NCBI GenBank assembly: GCA_947595635.1
Contig: CANQEU010000012.1
Location: 1-47,123, forward strand
Length of the DNA: 47,123 bases
Source: an uncultured Clostridia bacterium
Lineage (GTDB): Bacteria > Bacillota > Clostridia > Oscillospirales > Acutalibacteraceae
Direction: 5' to 3'
Shown here in pieces: positions 37,501 through 45,947 of the stretch. Positions within the stretch are counted from its first letter, which is position 1. Each line of letters opens with the position of its first letter. A program made the translations under genes and the position numbers. Below the pieces are notes generated by a model, which saw nothing but the letters and a program-made list of their open reading frames with translations, did no database searches and was not told where the DNA came from.

Positions 37501-40500
37501 TCCGCCGTCGCCGTAGCTGATGCCGGTGTCCCAGTCTCCGTTAGCGGCGACCTTAAAGGCAAATACCTTTTCCGTGTTAATTGCCATCTCATCGAGTGAG
37601 GCATTAAACGGATCTTTCGTTTTCCAGAAAAATATCTCGTCTGACGCTTGGTTTCTCTCGTCGTCCGCTAATATCGTATCCTTATCAATTTGTGTGGTGG
37701 CGTCCTTAAAGCTCGTCATCTTGCCCTCCTGGGCGGCGAGCTCCTCGGTGCCCTCATCGGAGCCCCAGTTATAACCCGTGAAGTCGGTATCGCCGAGCAC
37801 AGACCAGAAGTCAATTTTAACGTCGTCGATAACGGTCGCATTTCTCGTCTTGCCGTCGAGGTGCTCATATGAGTCATCGGTTTCGTTTTTGCTTATATCA
37901 TTACCGTCGCCGTCAAGAGCGTAATATGTGGTTTCGCCTGTCACGTCGTCATATTCGACGCGGATATTGACCGCTGAATCGCCGTTTACTCTGAACACTA
38001 TGTTATTGCCGGAATCTATGCCCTTTTCTATTACCTTAAAGGCGTAGTTATTGCCCGGCTGCACGTTTTCAATAACGTGATAATAGCGGCTTTTAACCTG
38101 GTCGTATTTCATAACGGGCTCATCCTTGTTCCACTCAAGGTTCATGAGGTTTTCTGTGCCCGTTACAACATATTCCTTTCTGGAGATTGCGTCTTCGGGG
38201 TCAGTTACAACCGTAATTATGCCTTCCGCCTCGTCGAATTTAATGCTGACTTTGGCTTCCTTAGACAGGGTGAACTCATAGTTTTTATTCGGGTCCCTGT
38301 TGTCGCCGAAGGAGATTGAATCCCATGTTCCGCCGGAGGCTATCTTAAAGGAATACGAGCCCGGCTTCAAGTTTTCAAACGTCTTTATAAAATATTTATT
38401 CGTTTCTGTTTCAGTCATAGACTCGTCTCTGACCATTTCGAGCTTTTCCAAATCTTTCGGCTTAAGATATTCATTCTCACCCGGATAGTAAAGATAATCG
38501 AATCCGGTCAGATTAGAAGAGCCTGCGACATAGTAATTATCAGAAACCGCGTGCTGTGTAATCTGATCTTTCTCTTTGAAATAATTTGTTGTAACATAGG
38601 TTTCCTGCGTTTTTGAGTTATAGTGGAAGGTAACCTCTTGACTATCCACATTATCAGCCGGCGATGGCAGATAGAAATACTTATTTAACCCGGCGTCAAC
38701 CGCGTCTATTATAACCTTATAGCCGTATGATTTGTTAAAGTTATCCTTATTTACGGCAAAGGTCTTTTCAAACCAATTGTCGCCGTCAGGGTCGGTCATT
38801 TCTCCTGCCTGCGCCGCTTCTAACTCCTTGCCGTCCTCAAGCCAGTTAAAGCCTGTTATAGCCTGAGGCGCAATGACGGAGATACCCTTGAAGTCTATCT
38901 TCTTCTCCTCGGTAACGACGTCCGTAAGCGCCTCCGGCGGGTCTGCCGTGACCTTGGTCAGGTGCTTGTCGTCATCGGTAAAGGTAAATGTGACTTTGGC
39001 TTTATCTGTCAGAGTGAAGCTCATATTTGAGCCGTTTACCTCTCCGCCTACGCCGTAATTGTCTACGCCCCAAGAGTCGTCAGCGACCTTAAATGTATAT
39101 GGGATTATATCGCCGTCGTCGGTTTGGTTGGGCTCAAGCTCAACGGTGAGTGTGTAATCTTTGTCGCTGCTATATTGAAGCTGATATTCTTTATCAGCGT
39201 TCCAGCCGTTCATATCGCCGCGCACATACAGGGCGTTGCTGTCGTCACGAGGTGTGTACGTTATCTGCCTTCCCTCGGCAAGAGTCTTTTGCTCTCCTGT
39301 CGGCTCAGACGCGTTTGCATCCGGATAAGTGACGCACTTAACATAGAAATCGTTTGAGCGCAGCTCGCCGTAGTGGAATTTTATCATATACTTTTCATTG
39401 CTGCTTGCAACCTCAAGGTTAATTCTCACGGTGTCGTTATACTGTCCTTTTCCGTAGGTGTTTGACTCCGAGGAATTGACGCCCTCTTTTATTTTAAACT
39501 CATAATTACCCGGATCGACGTTGGTAAATACCTTTCGCCACTCCGCTATAGCGCCCTTTAGCTTGGGAATATCGAACTCGCTCTCATATTTCCTGCCGCC
39601 ACTCGTCCATATCTTTTCATTGGCGTCGTACACGGCAAAGGCGTCGTTAATATCGGTGCTTTGCAGCTTATCGCTCGCAAACAGCCCCACCTTGGCAGCC
39701 TCAGAGAAGTGGTGGTTTCTGTTGTCCTCGCTTATCACTTCGCCTTTGGAGTTAAAATATTTCGCCTGAGCAACAATTATGCCGTTATACTTAGTTTCCA
39801 AATCAGCGGAAGCATCTGTTTCATCGTTATAAAGGACATAATACTTTGTCATTCTGTTGGCAAAATCGGCTGTCCACGAGCTTGAGTCGTCGGCGGTTTG
39901 ACCGGTTTTTACGTCCATTATATATTCCCAGTTGTCGAGCATTACGGTTGAGGTTGACGCCTGGGAGCTGCGGTACGCCCACAGCACGGGAGCCATCTGC
40001 GCCGCATAGACATTATCTTTATTAAACGTCACATTGCCGTCTGAATCCGTGGTGTTTGCAAGCGACATAACGGGCTTTGAGTAGTTTGAGGGATAAGTGT
40101 AGCTGCCATCAGACTCGGGGGTTAATTCTGATAATTCTTTATGTTCTGAATCCTTTATAAAGAACGGGGAATCCTGAACTTCCTTGGTAATATCCACCTG
40201 CGTTGTTTCATTCAGGTAAGAATGCTTAAGGTCGGACGCCATATAGCACTGAAGCTGGGGATAATACTCCTCCTCATAATTCCAGACGTCGGTAGTCCAC
40301 TTGTCATCATTCTCATTGGTAAAATCCGTGAGGCCGAGCTTTTTGTTGTCCTCGTCGGTAGTGGACTGAGTATAAAGCCCCGTAACGCCTTTAAGGTTAA
40401 ATGCTTTCTCCGGATTAGCTCCAAATGCCACAGACGCCTTTTGAGTATTCTCAGTTCCGTTCTTATATTCGTTAACATCAGCCGAAGCTAAGCCGACAGC

Positions 40501-42714
40501 CATCTCGCGCATTGCGGTAGTCTGCATATCGTAGTAGCAATTATAAAAGTTGCCGTATGATTTTGAATATGGTGAAAAATTTTTTTCAGCAGTTCTTTTG
40601 CCGCGTGCCGTATTATCAGCTACATCAAGCCCAACCGCACCGGCAAAGCCGCCTGTGGGATAATAATTGAGCCTTCCAGAGTCATTCAGTGCCGCGTGAT
40701 TCACGTTATTATCATTAAAAAACTTATCCTCTTGCTTCAGCGCTTCGGTCTTGTCGGTTATTGTTAAAACGTTTCCAACCTCGCCGGCAGCGTAGCAATT
40801 TATGAAAAACGAGCCGTAGCCGTATTCATCCTTACCGTTGACTTTAACACAGGCGCCGACAGGGGTATCACTACCAATATCATTGACGTCATAGCCCATG
40901 CTGTAATTGTCGCAAAGTCCAATAAAGCCGCCGCAGTATTTGCCCGCGTAATCCATGCCGACCATTGACGTTGAGTAGCAGTTTTTATAAACCACCGCGG
41001 ACATACCGTGCTGATCCGAGGTGTTCTTACAACTACTCCCACAATCTCTCTCCTCTTCCGTATGACCTTCGTCGCGGCTCGAATTGTCCAGGCCGATGAA
41101 GCCGCCCATGGCTACTTCACCCTCAACTATTCCCGACGAATAGCAATTTTCAAAATATCCCGCAATATTCTGTTTGTCATTATAGTCGGTTAATACTCCG
41201 CCCGTCTTGGTACTGTAATTCATTGTAGCACCTCCATCCGGCTTATGTGCCTGAACCCTGCCGATGAAGCCGCCGGTGTTGTCTTTTGCATATATGTCGT
41301 TGTTAGAAAAGCTGTTTCTGACTATCATATTGTCCCCGCAGGAGATAAACGCGCCGGAGTCATGACCGTATGAAAATATAATGCCGTCGGTCGAGCGACA
41401 ATTTTCAATCATAGTCGGGTATTCAGATCTTCCATCGGGTTGATCATTGTCATAGAAATACTGCGCAATATGATATTCCGGCGATGTGGGGAACGGCGTG
41501 TCATATTGAGTTTTGCCTTCGCCCGTATCACTTTCCGGATCCTCGACTTCGCTGGCAATATACGACGTAAAGCCGCCGAGGTGATCGCCGCCATACATAT
41601 AACATTTTTCCACCGAGCAATTCTTTATAAACAAATCACCTGATGGCATCCATTTATGACTATTATCAAGGTAATAATTTACCTGTTTTCTGCCGATAAG
41701 GCCGCCCGCACCCGACACGTTATCGTTACGGAGGTTAAAAAACGAAACATCCGAATTGACATTATATAAATAACTTCTTCCCTCTAAATTGGCAGCCACA
41801 AGGCCGCACTGCTCACTGTAAAGATAACCATTTTTAACACCAGGATTAATATCCGTATTACTAGCATTAATACTATTTAAAATCATGGAGGATTTGAAGC
41901 CGAGGTTTTTCACGATGAGGTATGGCGGCGCCATTGCAAACAAACCGCTGCCATATTCTCCGGTATTCGTAGGATCGCCGTCACTCGCAATTTTCATGTT
42001 ATAAATCGTGTGGCCGTTGCCCTCTATATAACAAAACGGCAACTGTTTATTGTGCCAATCAAAATCGTTAGGTTGAACAGGATCCCATATTTTGCCTCTA
42101 TTGCCGCCAAGATCAATATCTGCTGTAATATTAATTATAGAATCATAGTACACACCATCTGATGTTTTTGGCATTCGCAAGGCATATCTGAGCTGATTTG
42201 CGTTGCTGACATCATATTTTACACATAGAACCGTTGCATCGCGATTGTTATCCGCGTCATGGAAGGTATAGGTGACGATCTCATGGGGACCTTCGACGCC
42301 TTCAGGGTGCGTGTCGTCGTAAATTTCGTCAGACGTAATTCCCAGCGAGGATGTGTCCGTCCAGTTGAAGTAAGGATTGCCGGGAATTACCTCTTTATCC
42401 ATAAGCTCACTAGGATCAAGCGGCACGGTGGCTTTATCGTCGGGGTCGATATCCTTAAACACAGCCTTCTGAATGTTGAGCCAGCGCGCATCCGAGAAAT
42501 CAGACACGCTGTTATACTTGGTCTGACTTTCGACATTATTTGTCACAGGATCCGCGGCGTCCGCGTGCGCGCTGAAGCCGTTTATGGTGACGGCGGAAAA
42601 AGCGGTCAAAAACGACAGCGTTACAGCCAAAGCAGATTTAGAGCAGGATTTCATCCCTGCTCTTATAGCTTTTGCCTTTGATGTTAAAAATTTACATAAT
42701 ACTTCCTTTCTCAT
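34564..42714 (-). CDS. Giant secreted surface protein with GLUG-like, X25-like and SdrD-B domains; lacks its anchor in this frame
   Basis: The 2,716 residues start with a long signal peptide (1-53, ending SAHADA). Residues about 150-700 look like a right-handed beta-helix: NCYS-type repeats and GLUG-like motifs such as GGLIGRK (342), NTGGFIGRV (480), MGGFIGLD (537) and CGGFIGLC (592). Six modules follow (about 1080-1790) with a strand-TG-x-W or NGW motif, an FKV/FKI strand and a closing beta hairpin, resembling the X25 domain of pullulanases. Next come a helical stretch (about 1880-2010), an isopeptide/DUF11-like region (about 2330-2540) and an SdrD-B domain from 2565, which is cut short. The role is probably adhesion or glycan binding; X25-like folds hint at starch-type ligands, which is inference. 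AAGGAGG precedes the ATG. No sortase gene is present in the window. Confidence 0.9.
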   Translation of the reverse strand: MRKEVLCKFLTSKAKAIRAGMKSCSKSALAVTLSFLTAFSAVTINGFSAHADAADPVTNNVESQTKYNSVSDFSDARWLNIQKAVFKDIDPDDKATVPLDPSELMDKEVIPGNPYFNWTDTSSLGITSDEIYDDTHPEGVEGPHEIVTYTFHDADNNRDATVLCVKYDVSNANQLRYALRMPKTSDGVYYDSIINITADIDLGGNRGKIWDPVQPNDFDWHNKQLPFCYIEGNGHTIYNMKIASDGDPTNTGEYGSGLFAMAPPYLIVKNLGFKSSMILNSINASNTDINPGVKNGYLYSEQCGLVAANLEGRSYLYNVNSDVSFFNLRNDNVSGAGGLIGRKQVNYYLDNSHKWMPSGDLFIKNCSVEKCYMYGGDHLGGFTSYIASEVEDPESDTGEGKTQYDTPFPTSPEYHIAQYFYDNDQPDGRSEYPTMIENCRSTDGIIFSYGHDSGAFISCGDNMIVRNSFSNNDIYAKDNTGGFIGRVQAHKPDGGATMNYSTKTGGVLTDYNDKQNIAGYFENCYSSGIVEGEVAMGGFIGLDNSSRDEGHTEEERDCGSSCKNTSDQHGMSAVVYKNCYSTSMVGMDYAGKYCGGFIGLCDNYSMGYDVNDIGSDTPVGACVKVNGKDEYGYGSFFINCYAAGEVGNVLTITDKTEALKQEDKFFNDNNVNHAALNDSGRLNYYPTGGFAGAVGLDVADNTARGKRTAEKNFSPYSKSYGNFYNCYYDMQTTAMREMAVGLASADVNEYKNGTENTQKASVAFGANPEKAFNLKGVTGLYTQSTTDEDNKKLGLTDFTNENDDKWTTDVWNYEEEYYPQLQCYMASDLKHSYLNETTQVDITKEVQDSPFFIKDSEHKELSELTPESDGSYTYPSNYSKPVMSLANTTDSDGNVTFNKDNVYAAQMAPVLWAYRSSQASTSTVMLDNWEYIMDVKTGQTADDSSSWTADFANRMTKYYVLYNDETDASADLETKYNGIIVAQAKYFNSKGEVISEDNRNHHFSEAAKVGLFASDKLQSTDINDAFAVYDANEKIWTSGGRKYESEFDIPKLKGAIAEWRKVFTNVDPGNYEFKIKEGVNSSESNTYGKGQYNDTVRINLEVASSNEKYMIKFHYGELRSNDFYVKCVTYPDANASEPTGEQKTLAEGRQITYTPRDDSNALYVRGDMNGWNADKEYQLQYSSDKDYTLTVELEPNQTDDGDIIPYTFKVADDSWGVDNYGVGGEVNGSNMSFTLTDKAKVTFTFTDDDKHLTKVTADPPEALTDVVTEEKKIDFKGISVIAPQAITGFNWLEDGKELEAAQAGEMTDPDGDNWFEKTFAVNKDNFNKSYGYKVIIDAVDAGLNKYFYLPSPADNVDSQEVTFHYNSKTQETYVTTNYFKEKDQITQHAVSDNYYVAGSSNLTGFDYLYYPGENEYLKPKDLEKLEMVRDESMTETETNKYFIKTFENLKPGSYSFKIASGGTWDSISFGDNRDPNKNYEFTLSKEAKVSIKFDEAEGIITVVTDPEDAISRKEYVVTGTENLMNLEWNKDEPVMKYDQVKSRYYHVIENVQPGNNYAFKVIEKGIDSGNNIVFRVNGDSAVNIRVEYDDVTGETTYYALDGDGNDISKNETDDSYEHLDGKTRNATVIDDVKIDFWSVLGDTDFTGYNWGSDEGTEELAAQEGKMTSFKDATTQIDKDTILADDERNQASDEIFFWKTKDPFNASLDEMAINTEKVFAFKVAANGDWDTGISYGDGGLNGQNMTLNIKKTANIASGNVMVYLNLTDGFMSCIPNLKGAEVVEQDAARFEWVIYGDSDLTFASAKVPGIGVYDTVRDITGEFTFTSGEAKNQRGVTWYVNDEMNEEYEFDKNVDFSLNHTVDGKLTETTYTPEIISLLVKAQPAKDTAGSADPLKEDDYVAKYSVNDFAPGKQWLTINAFGYGYFDKLRAWKVQQIRYTAYKDAYESYVQLRREYVNALSGFVIPDDIPDYQGQKIDDENIYAYVKYLSNQPEDSYEYETYKSMKEHFGEGPDDDLLTRYDAAKAALAALTAELQKDPSITGIPTDDKLYKPGASEYPFPADSPETTGESIVGARQIRLIPSAYIEAGVDATVNVIESNDTSVNEEQQRAENAVRIRSESDDIVAVESSEFADVSDVYFPYYNFAQTAGYLVTDRIGLGIYKNYKNLDKDGVYESPSPKYQTYDAAEIRDDLDFTQRVAGKYFAMSSVYNQAESYTDADDPGLKPDALVNQSLIGDTYTADTSAETGVAKTIVKIFKEEKDASGQNVYRKIGMNADPTATDEYALNYKKWSGQSKFTSNDAGVYSVRFLWMLKDGRYLTDEKEVVIRSLTSGLQKSVDLQYVSTSDKEITYTLSYVNDRTTNSVNITLFDVLPFVGDTRLKRNDDGLAPDLNTGNQRTGGEINDNFKLKSITFLELGGAQIYGLYYTTDDKARSYLTQDDGTTANPAAADKLQRKDGRITDTGISWTDVPKGRLATYNNKQTYDINAENVKAIALTGKGLPVGETITIQFTVECDLKEDDISDEFVNNSFYSVDGVVVDKSGEEIEDPLVHKADYSNSVLTAVVGRDISGYAWHDISADGVLDKFEHRLGNVEVAIYEDPDNDGEYTDSGIPHQITDNMGFYIFKNIPYIENCRIVFLTPDGGKISVNDWEGKPTGDEVEFDKLRISKTQTQSRYDSEIGSYGLAKQEGDSIFIGSDVVKIPNNFKVFTDTADEST

Positions 42715-42805
42715 TTCCTAAGCCTCCTTGGGATAAAAAGTTCACAAAGAACGATATTCCGTCCTCTTTGCCGTTGAATTTCTTCCTCGGCGTGTGAGCA
42801 AACGC

Positions 42806-42830
42806 TTCGTGAAATTATGAATTTCACGAA
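42806..42830 (-). other. Leader hairpin of the surface-protein gene
   Basis: A perfect 11-bp stem (42806-42816 with 42820-42830) with a 3-nt loop, about 92 nt before the ATG. Just upstream in the transcript, a 10-bp inverted repeat (42838-42847 with 42866-42875) competes with a 6-bp GC-rich pairing (42845-42850 with 42875-42880). No promoter was recognised with confidence in 42850-43150. Confidence 0.5.
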
Positions 42831-42929
42831 ATATTTATTTAAATAGGGCTAATGCTTTTGTCTTGCCTATTTAAAGCCCTGCTTTTCGCGTCTAAAAATA
42901 TATTATTATCCCCTAAACTCCTTTATTGA

Positions 42930-43148
42930 TTATGCTTTAGCCATCTTCTTTCTGTTAATTCTATATAGGCACACGGCGATTGGTAACGCAAATCCCTCCA
43001 TTGACTTAAAATTAAACTGCCAACCGTCTCGATTATAATAATCCAACGATTGGCTTGCTTTTCTTATTTTCTGTTTTAAGGAGTACGCCGCTTCTAAAAA
43101 CGAAAAAACCGATAATTTACCTTTGCGTAAATCGAATTGAGCCGTGCG
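42930..43148 (-). pseudogene. Coding-like open segment, possible gene remnant
   Basis: This frame is open for 72 codons between a TGA at 43151-43149 and TAA at 42932-42930. It has no ATG or GTG near its start; the first TTG is at 43046 and an ATG at 43001. The translation has protein-like composition: a basic helical part (KQKIRKASQS), then an aromatic stretch (DYYNRDGWQFNF), a hydrophobic segment (GFALPIAVCLY) and a basic end (RINRKKMAKA). I do not recognise a family. The strong hairpin at 43157-43193 lies just upstream, so it may be a truncated gene end, a leaderless small membrane protein, or chance. Confidence 0.35.
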
Positions 43149-43156
43149 TCAAGAAT

Positions 43157-43193
43157 ACTAAAAAAAGCCCGATAAAAACGGGCTTTTTTTAGT
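43157..43193. terminator. Strong bidirectional terminator
   Basis: A perfect 15-bp stem pairs ACT, seven A and GCCCG (43157-43171) with CGGGC, seven T and AGT (43179-43193). The A and T runs within the stem make it a good intrinsic terminator on either strand. It would stop transcripts coming from the tmRNA side. Confidence 0.85.
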
Positions 43194-43321
43194 GCGCTTT
43201 TGATTATCCGATTATAATAATAAGGTTTTTATCGCCGGTTTGCAATACGGATTTAGCTATTGCATAGCATTCAAGCGCCTGCGGGGAGTAAAATAAAATT
43301 GTTTTTAATATAAAATTTTTT

Positions 43322-43531
43322 GAGCAAGCAGGTGGGGGCTTACGGGGGAGCGTCAGCTCCCCCGTTTAAACTCTAACTTAAAAGTAGCAGCGTTATCGGC
43401 ACAAGTCGATAACGCTGCGGTTAAAAGCAATTTTTTACTATATACTCCTTGAACCGCAGTCGGCGCTGCTGTGCAGCGGGACTGCTGCTTAAGATTTTAT
43501 TTTTTGCAGGAGAAGCTTCGCTTCTCCTGCA
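43322..43531. repeat. Dispersed repeat and four-hairpin cluster, right copy
   Basis: At 43322-43348 a G-rich box nearly matches the left repeat (74-100). A 10-bp hairpin (43342-43365) follows. Then come a 12-bp hairpin (43387-43398 with 43407-43418), a two-part hairpin (43456-43485), the T-rich 20-mer shared exactly with 101-120 (43486-43505), and a 12-bp hairpin with a UUC loop (43505-43531). There is no open frame. The surrounding 43194-43321 and 43532-43741 are AT-rich with no gene seen. Confidence 0.65.
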
Positions 43532-43741
43532 CCTCATCATTCCCGCACAAAGGAATTTGCTTGATTAAGCTTTTATGCCCGTAAATAAGATTCACGGAGC
43601 TAATTTAAATTAAAAAAATTCTTAAAAGAGGCAATTAAGATTTTAGATAATATAAAGCAAAAAACGTGTATAAAACGTGTAAAAGCGCGTAAATTATTCG
43701 CTTACAGCGGAAGGAAGCGCCGCGATTTTTGCATAAAAATT

Positions 43742-43766
43742 GCGGCAAGCCACAAGGGCTTGCCGC
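43742..43766 (-). terminator. Terminator of ssrA
   Basis: A 10-bp GC-rich stem (43742-43751 with 43757-43766) begins 4 nt after the tmRNA CCA end and is followed on minus by AATTTTTA. Confidence 0.85.
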
Positions 43767-43770
43767 GACG

Positions 43771-44118
43771 TGGTGGAGATGAGGGGAATCGAACCCCTGT
43801 CCGAAAATCGCTTATCAGAGCTTTCTACGAGTGTAGCCGACGCTTTTAATTCCCAAAAATTTTCGCCCGTCAGCCGGCTAAAAAATTCGGTAGCCCTTTA
43901 AATCATGACTGAATACAAGGCTATTTTCAGTTCACGTTCACCGCTTGTCAACGCCCTTATCCGAACTGCGGTAATTTCAGACAGGACGGCTGCTTAATCA
44001 AGCAGCTTGAGCAACTGTATTGTTGTCGTTTATTATTTAAATTGCGGATTTTTAAGCGGCTCCGCACCGCTACTCGCTTACTAAGACTTACAATCCCCGT
44101 CGAAACCTTTACATCCCC
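43771..44118 (-). ncRNA. ssrA: Transfer-messenger RNA
   Basis: tmRNA with SmpB frees stalled ribosomes and tags the unfinished protein for proteolysis. The 5' end GGGGAUG (44118) pairs with CAUCUCC before ACCA at 43771. The T-arm GGTTCGATTCC and the 5' block AAAGGTTTCGACGGGG are conserved landmarks. The tag frame near 44029-43999 reads NDNNTVAQAA followed by TGA, with the stop inside a P5-type hairpin, as usual. The resume codon is not certain by eye; one more residue may precede the N. The tag ends AQAA rather than the common ALAA. The length is 348 nt, and smpB lies 75 nt upstream. Confidence 0.96.
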
Positions 44119-44192
44119 TTATATTTTTTCTTTTAAAGACTATCGCCGTGCTTTCAATACTTGACTGCGGCGAAACCTTAAAGAGCTTTCCT

Positions 44193-44657
44193 TTATCTGT
44201 TCTGCTCCTTCAGCGCACGTTCCATCGTCCTTTTTGCGTCCTTCTTTGCTATGTCCGCGCGCTTGTCATATAGCTTTTTGCCCTTGCAAAGTCCAAGCTG
44301 CAGCTTTACCCTTGAGGACTTGAAATACAGCGATATCGGTATTAGGGTATATCCGCCCTGCTTTACAAATCCGTAAAGCCGCATTATCTCCCTCTTGTGC
44401 AGAAGAAGCCTTCGAGCCCTTACCGGGTCTCTGTTAAATATATTGCCCTGCTCGTATGGACTTATGTGCATTCCGTTGACGAATATTTCGCCTCCGTCTA
44501 TGCTGCACCAACTGTCTTTTAAGTTCACTCTGCCTGCCCGCAGTGATTTAACCTCGGTGCCGCAAAGCTCTATTCCCGCCTCAAGGCTCTCTATGACAAA
44601 GTAATCATGGTGCGCCTTTTTGTTCTGCGCTATCGTTTTTAAATTTTCCTTTGCCAT
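44193..44657 (-). CDS. smpB: SsrA-binding protein SmpB
   Basis: SmpB binds the tRNA-like part of tmRNA and places it in the ribosomal A site. The 154 residues show [34 protein letters not shown] is the core (not continued here), and HISPYEQGN. The C-terminal tail [11 protein letters not shown] is the basic helix that enters the mRNA channel. The ATG at 44657, with GGAGG 7 nt upstream, is preferred to the longer frame from 44690. It is directly upstream of ssrA on the same strand. Confidence 0.96.
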   Translation of the reverse strand: MAKENLKTIAQNKKAHHDYFVIESLEAGIELCGTEVKSLRAGRVNLKDSWCSIDGGEIFVNGMHISPYEQGNIFNRDPVRARRLLLHKREIMRLYGFVKQGGYTLIPISLYFKSSRVKLQLGLCKGKKLYDKRADIAKKDAKRTMERALKEQNR

Positions 44658-44777
44658 TTTATCGCCTCCAGCGTCAAAAGATTTTATCACATATAAAATA
44701 GTATGTCAATCGAATTTTATCATTTTCGGTCTGTTCTGTTGACCATCCACCAAAGCGTCGAACCAACGTCAGGCGAA

Positions 44778-45257
44778 TTATTTTTTAACCGATTTTATCG
44801 TGCATACACTGTGAGCCGCAATGCCCTGAAGTTCGCCCGTAAATCCCAGACCCTCCTCCGTTGTCGCCTTAACGTTCACACAGTCCGCGTCAATTTTTAA
44901 TACTCCGGCTATGTTATTTTTCATTTGCTCTATATATTCCGCAAGCTTTGGCTTCTGCGCTATTACCGTACAGTCTACGTTATTAACAGTATATCCCTTT
45001 TCGTCCAAAAGCTTAACCACCTGCGCAAGAAGCACCATACTGTCCGCACCCTTATATTCAGGGTCGGAATCCGGAAAATGCCTGCCTATATCTCCAAGCG
45101 ACGCGGCCCCCAAAAGCGCGTCGCTTACGGCGTGCAGCAGCACGTCCGCATCGGAATGCCCAAGCAGACCAAGCTCATACGGTATTTTTACGCCGCCTAA
45201 AATCAAATCTCTGTCCTTGACAAGCCTGTGAACGTCATATCCATGCCCTATTCTCAT
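44778..45257 (-). CDS. ispF: 2-C-methyl-D-erythritol 2,4-cyclodiphosphate synthase
   Basis: IspF forms the cyclic diphosphate of the MEP isoprenoid pathway. The 159 residues are normal. [11 protein letters not shown] gives the metal-binding Asp and His of the N-terminus; [23 protein letters not shown] and [12 protein letters not shown] are the family blocks. It starts 4 nt inside the end of ispD (ATGA-type overlap), so the two are translationally coupled. Confidence 0.96.
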   Translation of the reverse strand: MRIGHGYDVHRLVKDRDLILGGVKIPYELGLLGHSDADVLLHAVSDALLGAASLGDIGRHFPDSDPEYKGADSMVLLAQVVKLLDEKGYTVNNVDCTVIAQKPKLAEYIEQMKNNIAGVLKIDADCVNVKATTEEGLGFTGELQGIAAHSVCTIKSVKK

Positions 45258-45946
45258 TCCTTAGCCTCCATTAATATTTCCGCTATTAAAATATCCTCCG
45301 GCGTTGTTATCTTTATATTCGCATAGCTTCCCTTTGACACATACACTGTCTCTCCTACCGCCTCAAGCAAGGCGCAGTCGTCGGTGTATTCACAGCCGCT
45401 TTCAATCGCCTTGTTCATGGCGTTTATGTATTTATCCTTTAAAAAAATCTGCGGCGTTTGTATTGAAACAAGCCTTTCTCGGTTTGGCGTTTCAGCTATA
45501 AAACCGCTGCCGTCAAGCAGCTTTATAGTATCCTTTACCGCTGTGCCAGGCGCCGCCGCACCGTATTTTTCGGCGCATTCGGCTGTTTTTGTTATAAGCG
45601 CCTCGCTTACAAGAGGTCTTGCCCCGTCGTGTACCGCTATGTAATTGCAATCGTCCGACACAGCCCTTACAGCATTGAAAACCGACTGCTGACGGGTTGC
45701 TCCGCCGGATACAAAGCATTTAAGCTTTGTTATGCCGTATTGCTCTGCTAATTGCGAAAACGCGGCTTTTTCCTCGTCGCGGCATACTATTATTATCTCG
45801 GAAACAATGCTTAGTCCTTCAAACGCCGTCATTGTATGAGCAAGCACCTGTATTCCGTTTATCTTTAAAAGCTGCTTGCTTACCGCCGAGTTCATTCTGC
45901 TTGAGCTGCCTGCCGCAGGAATTATAACCGAAAGCCTCATATCCAT
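45254..45946 (-). CDS. ispD: 2-C-methyl-D-erythritol 4-phosphate cytidylyltransferase
   Basis: IspD transfers CMP to methylerythritol phosphate, the third MEP-pathway step. The 230 residues show [11 protein letters not shown] (CTP-binding glycine/serine loop with its arginine), VHDGARPLV, and TPQIF near 155. The ATG at 45946 after GGTGG is chosen, though 45940 is possible; a start at 45976 would lie inside the upstream gene. It follows the serine hydrolase at once (about 1 nt gap) and overlaps ispF. Confidence 0.95.
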   Translation of the reverse strand: MDMRLSVIIPAAGSSSRMNSAVSKQLLKINGIQVLAHTMTAFEGLSIVSEIIIVCRDEEKAAFSQLAEQYGITKLKCFVSGGATRQQSVFNAVRAVSDDCNYIAVHDGARPLVSEALITKTAECAEKYGAAAPGTAVKDTIKLLDGSGFIAETPNRERLVSIQTPQIFLKDKYINAMNKAIESGCEYTDDCALLEAVGETVYVSKGSYANIKITTPEDILIAEILMEAKE

Positions 45947-45947
45947 T

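Noticed and set aside
43121-43128. ACGCAAAG on minus as the core of a cyclic-di-GMP riboswitch
   Set aside because: Only this short block matches; the GNRA-type loop, its receptor and the second conserved stem are missing.
43107-43133. Hairpin with a T run as a separate minus-strand terminator
   Set aside because: The pairing is interrupted, and it lies inside the open segment 42930-43148 only 25 nt from the much stronger terminator at 43157-43193.
43771-43830. Separate tRNA gene
   Set aside because: The T-arm and CCA belong to the 3' end of tmRNA; no anticodon arm is present and the 5' partner strand is 340 nt away.
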